Part shown: positions 1-7,668 of the stretch, piece by piece
Position numbering within the stretch: position 1 is the stretch's first letter
Layout of the letters: each line of letters begins with the position of its first letter
From: Bog-564 sp035509915
GTDB taxonomy: Bacteria > Actinomycetota > Acidimicrobiia > Acidimicrobiales > UBA8190
Length of the DNA: 50,864 nt
Direction: 5' to 3'
Assembly: GCA_035509915.1 (NCBI GenBank)
Contig: DATKIB010000003.1
Span: 1-50,864 of the forward strand
Position numbers and translations under genes: made by a program
The notes under the pieces: model-generated
The model's input: the letters and a program-made list of their open reading frames with translations, nothing else
Told to the model about the DNA's origin: nothing
Database searches by the model: none

Positions 1-1
1 C

Positions 2-817
2 CGGACCTCACGAGCAGAGGGGGGGCGCATCCGGTTCGAGGTCCGCGACACCGGCCCAGGCATCCCGCGCGAGCAGCAGGATCAGCTCTTCGTCCCGTTC
101 TCGAGGCTGGGAGCTGAGCAGTCCGCCGTCGAGGGCACCGGGGTGGGCCTCGCTCTCTCCAAGCAGTTGGTGGAGCTCATGGGCGGCTCCATCGGAGTCG
201 AGTCGGTGCCGGGGCGCGGCTCGACCTTCTGGGTAGAGCTGCTGCCGGCCCGAGCGCGCCGCGAAGACGACGTGACTGCCGCCACTCCCTCGACCACCGC
301 AGACCAAGCGGACGGGGCGGACGAAGCGGCCGACGCAGACGACGCGGCCGACGCAGACGAGGCTGCGGGTGCGCGTCCGGCGCTTGGGGTGGCAGCCCAC
401 ATGGTCGCGGAGAGCTCGGGTGCGCAGCGCAGCCTGGTGGTGCTGCAGGTCGAGGACAACCCCTCCAACGCCTCGCTCGTCGAGCAGATCCTGGCGCGAC
501 GTCCCGAGGTGCGCCTCGTGTCCACATCCGAAGCCGGGCTCGGGCTGGAGCTGGCTCGGGAGTACAGGCCGGACCTGATCCTGCTCGACCTCCACCTGCC
601 CGACCTCCCGGGTGAGGAGCTCCTGTACAGGTTGAAGGCGGTGCCTGAGCTCGCGGAGATCAAGGTCGTGGTCGTGAGCGCGGATGCCACCCCGAGCCGC
701 ATCAGGCGCATGCTCGACCTGGGGGTCGAGGGGTACCTCACGAAGCCCGTCGACGTGGAGGCGCTCTTGCGCCTGGTGGACCTCGAGATCTCCGGAAGCC
801 GACGTGCGACGCTCTGA
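2..817 (+). CDS. Hybrid sensor histidine kinase, C-terminal part (HATPase + receiver domain)
   Basis: The gene enters the window already open; its frame begins at base 2 and stops with TGA at 815-817. The first ~75 residues are the end of an HATPase_c domain, with a DTGPGI G1 box, an F box (LFVPFSRL) and a GTGVGLALSK G2 box. An Ala/Asp-rich linker of ~40 residues follows. The last ~125 residues are a receiver domain with the acidic VEDN pair, the phospho-acceptor Asp in LILLDLHLP and the conserved Lys in LTKP. Sensor and dimerisation domains lie upstream of the window. The OmpR-type regulator gene follows after 173 bases on the same strand, so the two may share a phosphorelay; that link is inference. 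The family assignment is firm. Confidence 0.9.
   Translation, partial: RTSRAEGGRIRFEVRDTGPGIPREQQDQLFVPFSRLGAEQSAVEGTGVGLALSKQLVELMGGSIGVESVPGRGSTFWVELLPARARREDDVTAATPSTTADQADGADEAADADDAADADEAAGARPALGVAAHMVAESSGAQRSLVVLQVEDNPSNASLVEQILARRPEVRLVSTSEAGLGLELAREYRPDLILLDLHLPDLPGEELLYRLKAVPELAEIKVVVVSADATPSRIRRMLDLGVEGYLTKPVDVEALLRLVDLEISGSRRATL
326..360 (+). repeat. Tandem 18-bp unit in the kinase linker
   Basis: A 17-base word is repeated exactly at 326-342 and 344-360 (period 18, in frame). It encodes alternating Ala/Asp residues between the HATPase and receiver domains, consistent with linker growth by slippage. Confidence 0.7.
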
Positions 818-990
818 TCCCGCCGCCCGCAGTGGTTACCCGTGTCGCCTCGGCGCGTTTGACGAGTCCTCGAGCCCCACGCCCAGACCCACGTGGAGAC
901 CCATATTCCCCACGGGTCGCACAACGCGACAAGAATGATCGAACGACGTCCGTATTGCCAGGGGGTCCGACAGGCAGGCGAGGAGGAACG

Positions 991-1698
991 GTGAGTGCAG
1001 CCGGCGAGGACAACAGTGTTCTGGTGGCCGAGGACGACCCGGCCAGCAGGAGCGCCACGAGGCTCTTCCTTCAGCGCGTCGGCTACCACGTCGGCGAGGC
1101 GGCAGACGGTCCGGCCACCTTGCGAGAGGCCAGCCTCGGCCACTACGACCTGGTGATCCTCGATTTGGGTCTGCCCGGTCTGGACGGGGAGGAGGTTCTC
1201 GCACGGCTTCGGCGGGACAGCTCCCTGCCGGTCATCGTCCTCACGGGACGCTCCGAGGAAGCCGAACGAGTACGCGTCCTCGACCTGGGTGCCGACGACT
1301 ACGTAGTGAAGCCCTGCTCGCTGCCCGAGCTGGACGCGCGGATCCGGGCGGTGCTGCGCCGAGGCCAGTCGGTCTCGGGATCGGCGCGCATCGAGCACGA
1401 CCAGCTGGTGATCGACCGCACCGCTCACCGCGTCGAAGTGGACGGGAAGGAGGTCGAGCTGACGCCGAAGGAATTCGACCTTCTCGCCTTCCTGGCCACC
1501 GCACCGGATCAGGTTTTCACGCGTGAGGAGCTCCTCGAGCACGTCTGGGGCTCGACCCAGGAGTGGCAAGACCCGGCGACCGTCACCGAGCACGTGCGCC
1601 GGCTGCGTCTCAAGCTCGAGAAGGACCCGGCCAAGCCGCGATGGCTGAACACGGTCAGGGGGATCGGGTACCGCTTCTCGGGAGCATCGTCCAGCTGA
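991..1698 (+). CDS. OmpR/PhoB-type response regulator
   Basis: This is a 235-residue DNA-binding response regulator. The receiver domain (residues ~9-120) shows acidic E14-D15-D16, phospho-acceptor D58 in VILDLGLPG, T85 and K107 in the VVKP motif. A C-terminal winged helix (~140-233) carries the typical VELTPKEFDLLAFLA and TVRGIGYRF signatures. The start is GTG at 991 because AGGAGG at 981-986 sits four bases upstream; a longer frame from 832 exists but its extra residues look non-coding. It lies downstream of the hybrid kinase on the same strand. Promoters controlled by it cannot be read from the sequence. It converges on the PdtaS-like kinase gene across a short gap holding a hairpin. Confidence 0.93.
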   Translation: MSAAGEDNSVLVAEDDPASRSATRLFLQRVGYHVGEAADGPATLREASLGHYDLVILDLGLPGLDGEEVLARLRRDSSLPVIVLTGRSEEAERVRVLDLGADDYVVKPCSLPELDARIRAVLRRGQSVSGSARIEHDQLVIDRTAHRVEVDGKEVELTPKEFDLLAFLATAPDQVFTREELLEHVWGSTQEWQDPATVTEHVRRLRLKLEKDPAKPRWLNTVRGIGYRFSGASSS

Positions 1699-1717
1699 GC
1701 AGGGCCCCCTCGCCGGT

Positions 1718-1734
1718 CCGGGCCGACCGCCCGG
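1718..1734. terminator. Hairpin between convergent genes
   Basis: CCGGGC (1718-1723) and GCCCGG (1729-1734) form a perfect 6-bp stem with a 5-base loop, placed between the stop codons at 1698 and 1780. There is no T-run, so it is at most a weak bidirectional terminator. Confidence 0.35.
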
Positions 1735-1779
1735 CCAGCCCAGAAGCGCGACCGAACCGACGCGGCCATCGCGCGGGCG

Positions 1780-3432
1780 TCAGATCCTTCCCACCTCCAC
1801 CTGGCGGCCGTCGCGCGCGAGCGGGATCGCGATCCTGACCAGGGTGCCGTCGGCGTTCTGCATCGACATGGCGCCGCCGAGCTGGCTCCTCACCAGATCG
1901 CGCACTATCGACAGACCGAGGCTCGTCGTGTGGTCGAGGTCGAACCCTTCGGGCAACCCTCGCCCGTCGTCGCGCACCTCGAGGGTGAGCTCGTCCCTGG
2001 AGCTCGAGAGCGACACGCACACGTGACCACCACCGCCCGCTGCGACGCCAGGCACCTCGTGATGGTCGCCCGATGCCTCGTGATGGTCCTTTGCCCCGTC
2101 CGAGAAGGCGTGACCGACGGCGTTCTGCAAGAGCTCGGCTAGCGCCAGCGCCAGAGGTGTGGCCACGTCCGCCGGCAGGTCGCCGACCGCGCCCGAGACC
2201 GTGATCCTTACCTTGCGCCCCGACACCACCGAGTCCTCCGCCATCCGCACCAGCGCCTGGACGATCTCCCCGAATGGCACCTGGTCTCCTGGGTCGCGGG
2301 AGAGGATCTCGTGCACGACCGCGATCGAGCGCACCCTTCGCTCCGCCTCGCGCAGCGCCTCTCGGCCCTTGCCCTCGTCGAGCCGCCGGGCCTGGAGCCT
2401 CAAGAGCGAAGAAATGGTCTGCAGGTTGTTCTTGACGCGGTGATGGACCTCGCGGATCGCCGCGTCTTTCGACAGCAGCAAGCGGTCGAGGCGGCGCAGG
2501 TCGGTGACGTCGCGCAGCAGCACCATCGCCCCCGTCGCGGAGGCTGCAACTACGAGAGGTATGCAGTGCACCAGCACGATCACGTCCGGCCGGCGCTCCA
2601 CCTCTTCGATGACCGGCCGCCCGGTGGCCAGGGCGGCGTCCACCGCGGCCTCTTCCACACCCAGTTCGGAGAGTCGATGTCCCTCCACTACTTCGCTCAC
2701 TCCCATGCGGTGAAGCGCGCTCATGGCGTTGGGCGACGCGTAGGTGATCCTGCCCTCGGCGTCGGTCACGAGAAGCCCGTCCCCGACACGCGGGGCGTCC
2801 TCGGTGATCGCCTCCTCGGAGACGTTGGGGAACTCCCCGGCCGCCACCATGGCGGCGAGACGGTGGTAGACGTCGCGGTAGACACGCTCGAGACGGCCCT
2901 TTCGCCGTTCTACGAGCGGCCCCACGCGCGCCACCACCGCCACGACGGCGCCCTGGCACCTCACGGGTAGGCACTCGAGCTGGGCGTGCTCGCCAATCGC
3001 GGGCACCTCTCCAGTGGGCGGAGAGTCGCTCTGGGGCGCCGGTACCTCTGTCCTGGCTGCGGGTGCGGACGGCCCTGGCGCTGCGATGGTTGCCACGGGT
3101 CCGACCGGGGGCGGGAGCACGTCCGACAGCGAGATGGTGCCGACGGAGATCGCACCCGTACGAAGAGCCTCGGAGATCCCCTCCCACTCCTGCTCCTCCA
3201 CGAGATGGCCGACCAGGTCCACGCGAAGCAGGGTGGCGCCGGTCGTGGGCCTTATCTGCCCGAGCACCACCCACTGCCCCCCGTTCGGCCGGCGCAGCGG
3301 AGCGAGCAAGAGCAGGTCGGAGAAGGAGAGGTCCGAAAGCGCCCCCCAGGATCCCATCATCCGCTGGATATAGACGAAGGCCTCGCCGCTCAGGTCGGTA
3401 TGCCTTGCGGCGAGCTCGGCGGGTGCTATCAC
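1780..3432 (-). CDS. PdtaS-like sensor histidine kinase (HisKA_2 type)
   Basis: This is a soluble kinase of ~550 residues. The N-terminal region resembles the GAF-like H_kinase_N domain of PdtaS (LSFSDLLLLAPL). A PAS-like domain follows (GDGLLVTDAEGRITYASPNA), then a HisKA_2 box REVHHRVKNNLQTISSLLRL with the phospho-His near residue 330, and an HATPase domain with N box LAELLQNAVGHAF and G1 box DDGRGLPEG. I see no membrane segments. The start is taken as GTG at 3432, which overlaps the PHP gene's TGA by 4 bases; a frame from 3492 would overlap that gene by 64 bases. Kinases of this family usually signal to ANTAR regulators, and none is in the window. A His-rich seven-residue repeat lies in the ATP-lid region. 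Confidence 0.85.
   Translation of the reverse strand: MIAPAELAARHTDLSGEAFVYIQRMMGSWGALSDLSFSDLLLLAPLRRPNGGQWVVLGQIRPTTGATLLRVDLVGHLVEEQEWEGISEALRTGAISVGTISLSDVLPPPVGPVATIAAPGPSAPAARTEVPAPQSDSPPTGEVPAIGEHAQLECLPVRCQGAVVAVVARVGPLVERRKGRLERVYRDVYHRLAAMVAAGEFPNVSEEAITEDAPRVGDGLLVTDAEGRITYASPNAMSALHRMGVSEVVEGHRLSELGVEEAAVDAALATGRPVIEEVERRPDVIVLVHCIPLVVAASATGAMVLLRDVTDLRRLDRLLLSKDAAIREVHHRVKNNLQTISSLLRLQARRLDEGKGREALREAERRVRSIAVVHEILSRDPGDQVPFGEIVQALVRMAEDSVVSGRKVRITVSGAVGDLPADVATPLALALAELLQNAVGHAFSDGAKDHHEASGDHHEVPGVAAGGGGHVCVSLSSSRDELTLEVRDDGRGLPEGFDLDHTTSLGLSIVRDLVRSQLGGAMSMQNADGTLVRIAIPLARDGRQVEVGRI
2055..2088 (-). repeat. 13-bp direct repeats in the kinase ATP-lid region
   Basis: CCTCGTGATGGTC occurs exactly at 2055-2067 and 2076-2088, period 21 (seven codons). 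On the minus strand it encodes DHHEASG followed by DHHEVPG within the HATPase domain, an in-frame expansion rich in His and acidic residues. Confidence 0.75.
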
Positions 3433-4316
3433 AGCCGGCTCGACGACTCGGCCACTCGCACCGCGACCGGGCGGCGGCGGCGGAAGGCGCAAAGGGTGTC
3501 CACGTGAAGTTCCTCGAGCACCTTGGACATCTCGCCGGCGCGGTCAGCGACGTCCGCCAGCCGGTGGGCATCGGATGCGGTGGTGAGCGGTACACCTCGC
3601 GCCACGAGCCGTTCGAGAAGCCCCGGGGCAGGGTAGAGCTCGCCGACGGGTTTCCTCAGCCCTGCCGAGCTCACCTCCGCCGCCATGCCCGAGGTCACGG
3701 CGGCCTCCACCAGACGCTCCCAGCACTCCTCCGGGTGCACGGGCCTGTGCCCGGCCACCTTCACCAGGTCCGGGTGGGCGAGGACGTCGCAGGTGCCCGA
3801 CGCCGCCAGCTCCTCGATGGCAGAGGTGTAGTCGCCCCAAGCGGCGTCGACGTCGCGCGCCGGCCACTGCGCCATCGACACCGGGTCGGACAGGTCGTCG
3901 AATCGCCATGTGCCTATCCAATGGACCGAGCCCAGCAGCACGTCGAAGGGGTAGCCGGAGAGGAGGTCGGCCACCTTCTCCATCTCATCGCGGTAGTAGT
4001 CGACCTCGAGTCCGAGGACCACCGGCAGTCCCGCCGCCTTTGCCTCGGACACGCAACCCACGTAGGCATCGAGGTCGGCATGGGCGTGAGCGTCCCAGTA
4101 GCCGGCCATCGACGCGCGTAGCGCTGCGTCGGGCTCGGACTCCCAGAATCCGCGGAGAAGGCGGTCGGCCTGGACGAAGCGGAAGAGGTGCTCGGTGAGC
4201 GCTATCTCGGAGACACCCGCCGCCTCGGCGCGTTCACAGTAGGCGGCGACCTGGTCGAGCGTGGGTGCCGTGTCGCGCTGTCCGTGGGGCCACAGATGGA
4301 GGTGGTAGTCGAGCAC
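3429..4316 (-). CDS. PHP-domain phosphoesterase, histidinol-phosphatase (HisJ) family
   Basis: This 295-residue protein has all the expected PHP metal-binding motifs in order: DYHLHLW at the N-terminus, LTEHLF, GLEVDYY, GSVHWIG, AHPDLVK and a final SDAH. Length and motif spacing match HisJ/HisK-type histidinol phosphatases, which hydrolyse L-histidinol phosphate with bound divalent metals in the cytoplasm. No other his gene is nearby, so another phosphoester substrate is possible. The start is GTG at 4316, giving a protein that begins at the first metal motif as usual in this family. Its TGA overlaps the GTG of the following kinase gene, so the two are probably cotranscribed and translationally coupled. 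Confidence 0.82.
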   Translation of the reverse strand: MLDYHLHLWPHGQRDTAPTLDQVAAYCERAEAAGVSEIALTEHLFRFVQADRLLRGFWESEPDAALRASMAGYWDAHAHADLDAYVGCVSEAKAAGLPVVLGLEVDYYRDEMEKVADLLSGYPFDVLLGSVHWIGTWRFDDLSDPVSMAQWPARDVDAAWGDYTSAIEELAASGTCDVLAHPDLVKVAGHRPVHPEECWERLVEAAVTSGMAAEVSSAGLRKPVGELYPAPGLLERLVARGVPLTTASDAHRLADVADRAGEMSKVLEELHVDTLCAFRRRRPVAVRVAESSSRL

Positions 4317-4389
4317 GCCCCCTGCATCGTACGCGGCCGGAGCGTCCGCCGAGCCGGCGGTGGGGCCGAGTCTGCCTGTCCGCTGGGCC

Positions 4390-5076
4390 TTAGATGGAGA
4401 CGAGCTCCCGTTTCAGCGCGAGCAACCTGTCGAGGGCCCGGACGTACGCACGGTGGGACTCCTCGCTGCCGTCGCGGGCGGCGACCGCGTAGGTCACGTT
4501 GAGCCACCTGCGCGCTGCGGCCTCATCGGCGATCGGGAACTGGCCGTCGAGCCCCTCGATCGACTCGACCAAGCCGTCCATCTCGGATGGCTCCATGTGG
4601 GCGAAGCCGGAGAGGAGCCGTCCCAACTCCGACGCGAGGGCGTGCGGGACCTCGTCGAGCACGTCCTCGTCGCGAGCCATACCGCCGTGCTCGCGCGCCC
4701 AGTGCTCCTCGCAGGCAACCACCAAGAGAGCTCCGACGCCGCCGAAGCGCTGCACCACAGCGTTGCGGTCCACCTCGCGGGCGTCCGGCGCACCAAGCGC
4801 CGCGATGGCGCTCGCCGGATCTGCCACCAACAGCTGCGAGTCAGCTCCGGCCTCCTCGGCGTCCTCTGCGCACAACGCCTCCGACAACAGCGTCGAAGCG
4901 CGCCGACCCACACCGCTCATCGACACCGCCTCCCGCCTCGTCCGAGCGTCTCGAGATCCGTGCCCCGCGGGCGCTGATTCAGATACGCGCTCTGCCCGAG
5001 CGTCCCCGACCGCTGAAGCCCCCGAGGCCCGCTTCCTGAGAATCTTTCTGCTTGCCGCCATTGTTCGGACAACCAC
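4390..5076 (-). CDS. Uncharacterised protein
   Basis: I do not recognise this protein. From GTG 5076 it is 228 residues. The first ~50 are basic and low in complexity, resembling neither a signal peptide nor a membrane anchor. The rest is a helical, acidic, soluble-looking domain with no Cys-pair or nucleotide motif. Two starts have good ribosome sites: GTG 5076 with AAGGAGG four bases upstream, and ATG 4923 (177 residues) with GGAGG eight bases upstream. The shorter form begins just before the more ordered part and could be right. It lies 73 bases upstream of the PHP gene on the same strand and may be in that operon. Confidence 0.55.
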   Translation of the reverse strand: MVVRTMAASRKILRKRASGASAVGDARAERVSESAPAGHGSRDARTRREAVSMSGVGRRASTLLSEALCAEDAEEAGADSQLLVADPASAIAALGAPDAREVDRNAVVQRFGGVGALLVVACEEHWAREHGGMARDEDVLDEVPHALASELGRLLSGFAHMEPSEMDGLVESIEGLDGQFPIADEAAARRWLNVTYAVAARDGSEESHRAYVRALDRLLALKRELVSI

Positions 5077-5193
5077 CGGCCCTCCTTCTCTGATGCTGTT
5101 CTCGGCAGATGGCGGTCCGTAATTCAGTGGTCCTTCCAACAATTCGCGCGGCGAGGCGAAACTCCTGCTGGCAGGGGCAATTTTCCTTGGCGC

Positions 5194-6339
5194 TCATTCC
5201 CCCCAGAGGCGCGCCCCGAGCCGGAGCAGGCCTTGTAAGTCATAGACGTCGGTGTCGAAGTATGGGACGCTCACCAGCGTCTCGGGCACCTCCTGGAGCT
5301 CCGAGCGCTCCTCGGCCTCGCGCTCGGCGACGATCCGGTAGTCGAGGAAGCTCGAGCCCACCTCGGACAGCACCCTGTCGACCTGGTCGATTTGCGCTCC
5401 GTCCATCGTCGCCGAGAGCTTCTCGGCCACGAGACTCGAGGAGTCACGTAGGCGCGCCGCGACCGCCGCTGCCCCCGGAGAACGCAAGTACGCGGGGAGG
5501 ACCTTGTTGAGCACGATCGCCCCGAGATGCAACTGGCGATCGGCGAGGGCCCTAGCGAAGTACTGCCCCTCTCGAAGCGGCACGACCTCGAGCGTGGAGA
5601 CCACCACGAACGAGGTCCTGTGATCAGCAAGGAGTCTCTGGACCGAACGAGCGCGCTCGACGAAGCCGTCGTACATCGACTGGAACAGTATGAAGAACTC
5701 CGCGATGTCGGAGAGGAACTGGGTCCCGAGGATCCTGTCTGCCACCTGGTAGAACGGCCTCGAGGCGAAGTTCACGACTCTCGACCGGTAGGGCACTATC
5801 AACCAGCGCAGCAGCCTGCTCGAGAAGAAGTCGGCCATGCGCTCGGGTGCGTCGAGGAAGTCGAGCGCGTTTCGCGTGGGCGGTGTGTCCACGACGATCA
5901 GGTCGTAGGTGCCCTCGGAATGGATCTCGAAGAGGCGCTCCATCGCTATGTAGTCGTGGCTCTGGACGAAGCGGCCCGAGATGTTGCGATACAGCGGATT
6001 CTCGAGGATCTGGTCACGTGTGCGGGCGTCGGGTGCGTGGTGCTCGATGAGCGCGTCCCACGACTCCTTTGTGTCGAGCATCGCTGCGTAGAGCTCACCC
6101 ATTGGTTTCACACCGGCGTCGGTGAAGGCTTCGTCGGGGACGCGCTTTTCGCGGTTGCCTATACCCTCGAGCCCAAGCGCGTCTGCGAGCCGCTTTGCCG
6201 GGTCGACGGTGAGCACCAGGACCTTCCCCCCAAGGCGCGCCGCGGCGACCGCCGCGGCCGCGGCGGCGGTCGTGGTCTTGCCGACCCCGCCAGGACCGCA
6301 TGCGACGACGATCTCGCGCGACGCGAGCAGGCCGCTCAG
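5194..6339 (-). CDS. ArsA/GET3-like P-loop ATPase (second of pair), non-canonical start
   Basis: This frame encodes an ArsA-family ATPase with a deviant Walker A, GPGGVGKTT (codons 6297-6271), then LTVDPAKRL, a Walker B-like YDLIVVDTPPTRNALDFLD and a LNKVLP base-recognition segment. No ATG, GTG or TTG lies in frame between the previous gene's stop region and the P-loop; the first ordinary start is GTG 6216, which would remove the P-loop. I therefore extend it to CTG at 6337-6339 (CTG 6328-6330 is another choice). A sequencing indel or an unusual start could equally explain this. It follows the first ArsA-like gene by ~41 bases. In mycobacteria such ATPases occur as adjacent pairs; the cargo is unproven, and nothing here indicates arsenic. 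Confidence 0.75.
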   Translation of the reverse strand: MSGLLASREIVVACGPGGVGKTTTAAAAAAVAAARLGGKVLVLTVDPAKRLADALGLEGIGNREKRVPDEAFTDAGVKPMGELYAAMLDTKESWDALIEHHAPDARTRDQILENPLYRNISGRFVQSHDYIAMERLFEIHSEGTYDLIVVDTPPTRNALDFLDAPERMADFFSSRLLRWLIVPYRSRVVNFASRPFYQVADRILGTQFLSDIAEFFILFQSMYDGFVERARSVQRLLADHRTSFVVVSTLEVVPLREGQYFARALADRQLHLGAIVLNKVLPAYLRSPGAAAVAARLRDSSSLVAEKLSATMDGAQIDQVDRVLSEVGSSFLDYRIVAEREAEERSELQEVPETLVSVPYFDTDVYDLQGLLRLGARLWGE

Positions 6340-6380
6340 CGAGCCACTCGGACGTTGATCGCCCGAGTGGCGGCGCGCCG

Positions 6381-7328
6381 TCAGAAGCCCAGCTCCTCTC
6401 CGAACGAGCGGGCCACCTGGCGGATCGTCCGCAGCCCGTGGAGCCGGGTGAAGAGGAACGGGAGGTAGAGCATCGGCACGGCCCGGTCGATCGCGCCGCG
6501 CAGGCGCTCCAGGTGGCCTGCTCCCGTGCGTCGCAGCGTCACCGCCAGACGGGCTGCCTCGAGGACCGGACGCGGATCACCGCCCGCCAGCCGGCCCAGC
6601 TCCTCGGTGGGGCCCGTGAGACACAGCTGCTCGAATACCTCCTCCTCGCTCCTCCCGAACAGCTCCGGCAGCACCCTGTTGACCACCACCGCCTCGAGTT
6701 GGACGCTCGTCTCCTTCTCCACCCGGCTGGCGAGCTCGATCGTCTCGTTGACCGGCATCTCCTCGGGCGTGGTGACGACCACGAGCCCGGTGCGCGACGG
6801 GTCGGAGAGGATCTCCAGCATCCAGTCGGTCTGCGAGCGGATGAGGCCCACCTTGACCAACTCGTTGATCGCTTGAGGCGCAGACAGCTGACCGATGATG
6901 TGACCGGTGGCGGAGGCGTCCACCACGACCAAGTCGTAGTGTTCCTCACGGACCTCGTAGCAGAACTTCCCGACGATGAGCACCTCGCGGACCCCCGGCG
7001 CGGCGGTGGCGACGAAGTCGAAGGCCTTGGCGAGCGGGCCTATGCGCCCCACGACCGGTATCCGCAGGTTCAGCTTCAGGTACTCACGAAGCGAGGCTTC
7101 GGTGTCCATCGACATCGCCCAGAGGTCGGGCTGCAGCTGGCGCGGCCGGAACTCAGTGGGCTGGGTCTCGAAATAGGCGGCCACGTCTCCGCGCGGGTCG
7201 GTCTCGCACAAGAGAGTCCGCCGGCCGTGCTCCGATGCGAAGAGCGCGAGCGCCGAGGCGACGGTCGTCTTGCCCACCCCGCCCTTGCCGGTGACGAAGA
7301 TCAGCCTCCGGTCCAGTATGGGGACCAT
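6381..7328 (-). CDS. ArsA/GET3-like P-loop ATPase (first of pair)
   Basis: This 315-residue ATPase begins MVPILDRRLIFVTGKGGVGK, so the deviant Walker A is at residues ~12-20. A Walker B/switch segment YDLVVVDASATGHIIGQL and a VVVNRVLP segment follow. There are no membrane segments and no Cys-rich metalloid-binding site, so arsenite transport is unlikely; the family couples ATP hydrolysis to handling of client proteins or membranes. ATG 7328 is chosen because it puts the P-loop at the usual N-terminal place; the open frame continues far upstream without homology. The gene lies 22 bases after DUF3107 and ~41 bases before the second ATPase, forming a three-gene operon in which the two ATPases may act as a heterodimer. 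Confidence 0.88.
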   Translation of the reverse strand: MVPILDRRLIFVTGKGGVGKTTVASALALFASEHGRRTLLCETDPRGDVAAYFETQPTEFRPRQLQPDLWAMSMDTEASLREYLKLNLRIPVVGRIGPLAKAFDFVATAAPGVREVLIVGKFCYEVREEHYDLVVVDASATGHIIGQLSAPQAINELVKVGLIRSQTDWMLEILSDPSRTGLVVVTTPEEMPVNETIELASRVEKETSVQLEAVVVNRVLPELFGRSEEEVFEQLCLTGPTEELGRLAGGDPRPVLEAARLAVTLRRTGAGHLERLRGAIDRAVPMLYLPFLFTRLHGLRTIRQVARSFGEELGF

Positions 7329-7350
7329 CGAGCCTGCGGACGGTGCCCAG

Positions 7351-7587
7351 TCAGGGAGCGCCGAAGCCGACGCGCCGCTCGGAGACCGGCGCCCCGACCT
7401 CGACGTAGGCGACCTTGGCGACCGGGATGGCGACCCGGCGGCCCTTGCGGTCGGTGAGCCAGAGCACCCCTTCGGCGCTGGACAACGCCTTCTCGATGTC
7501 GCCCATGACCGAGTCGCGGTCGACGTCCTCGCCCAGCTCGACCTCCAGCTCCTTGATGCTCTGGGTGATGCCGATACGCACGTCCAC
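7351..7587 (-). CDS. DUF3107 family small protein
   Basis: This is a 78-residue protein starting VDVRIGITQSIKELEVEL and containing LTDRKGRRVAIPVAKVAYVE and a final RRVGFGAP. That pattern matches DUF3107, an actinobacterial family of small conserved proteins without known function. The start is GTG 7587, with GGGAGG eight bases upstream; an internal GTG at 7581 is less well placed. It is the first gene of the operon with the two ArsA-like ATPases and diverges from the dGTPase-like gene, so the 81 bases between them must hold both promoters. Its adjacency to ATPases suggests a shared role, but no mechanism can be read from the sequence. Confidence 0.85.
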   Translation of the reverse strand: MDVRIGITQSIKELEVELGEDVDRDSVMGDIEKALSSAEGVLWLTDRKGRRVAIPVAKVAYVEVGAPVSERRVGFGAP

Positions 7588-7668
7588 CGCGAAAAGCCTC
7601 CCATCGGGCCCTCTGGCCCCCGGTCGGGGCAGACCACGACGATACAGCCGTGGTGCACACTGAAGATC

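Noticed and set aside
832..990. N-terminal extension of the OmpR-type regulator from 832
   Set aside because: A strong ribosome site precedes GTG 991, and the extra 53 residues are Arg/Pro-rich without receiver-domain homology.
1655..3595. Long open frames antisense to real genes (for example 1655-3595 and 10906-12534 minus, 16089-16745 plus)
   Set aside because: They lie opposite or out of frame with genes that have clear family motifs, are Arg/Pro/Gly-rich, and arise from the very high GC content.
6095..6301. Minus-strand ORF starting with ATG 6301 across the ArsA-like P-loop
   Set aside because: It is out of frame with the conserved ATPase, and its Arg-rich product has no homology signal; it does not supply the missing start.
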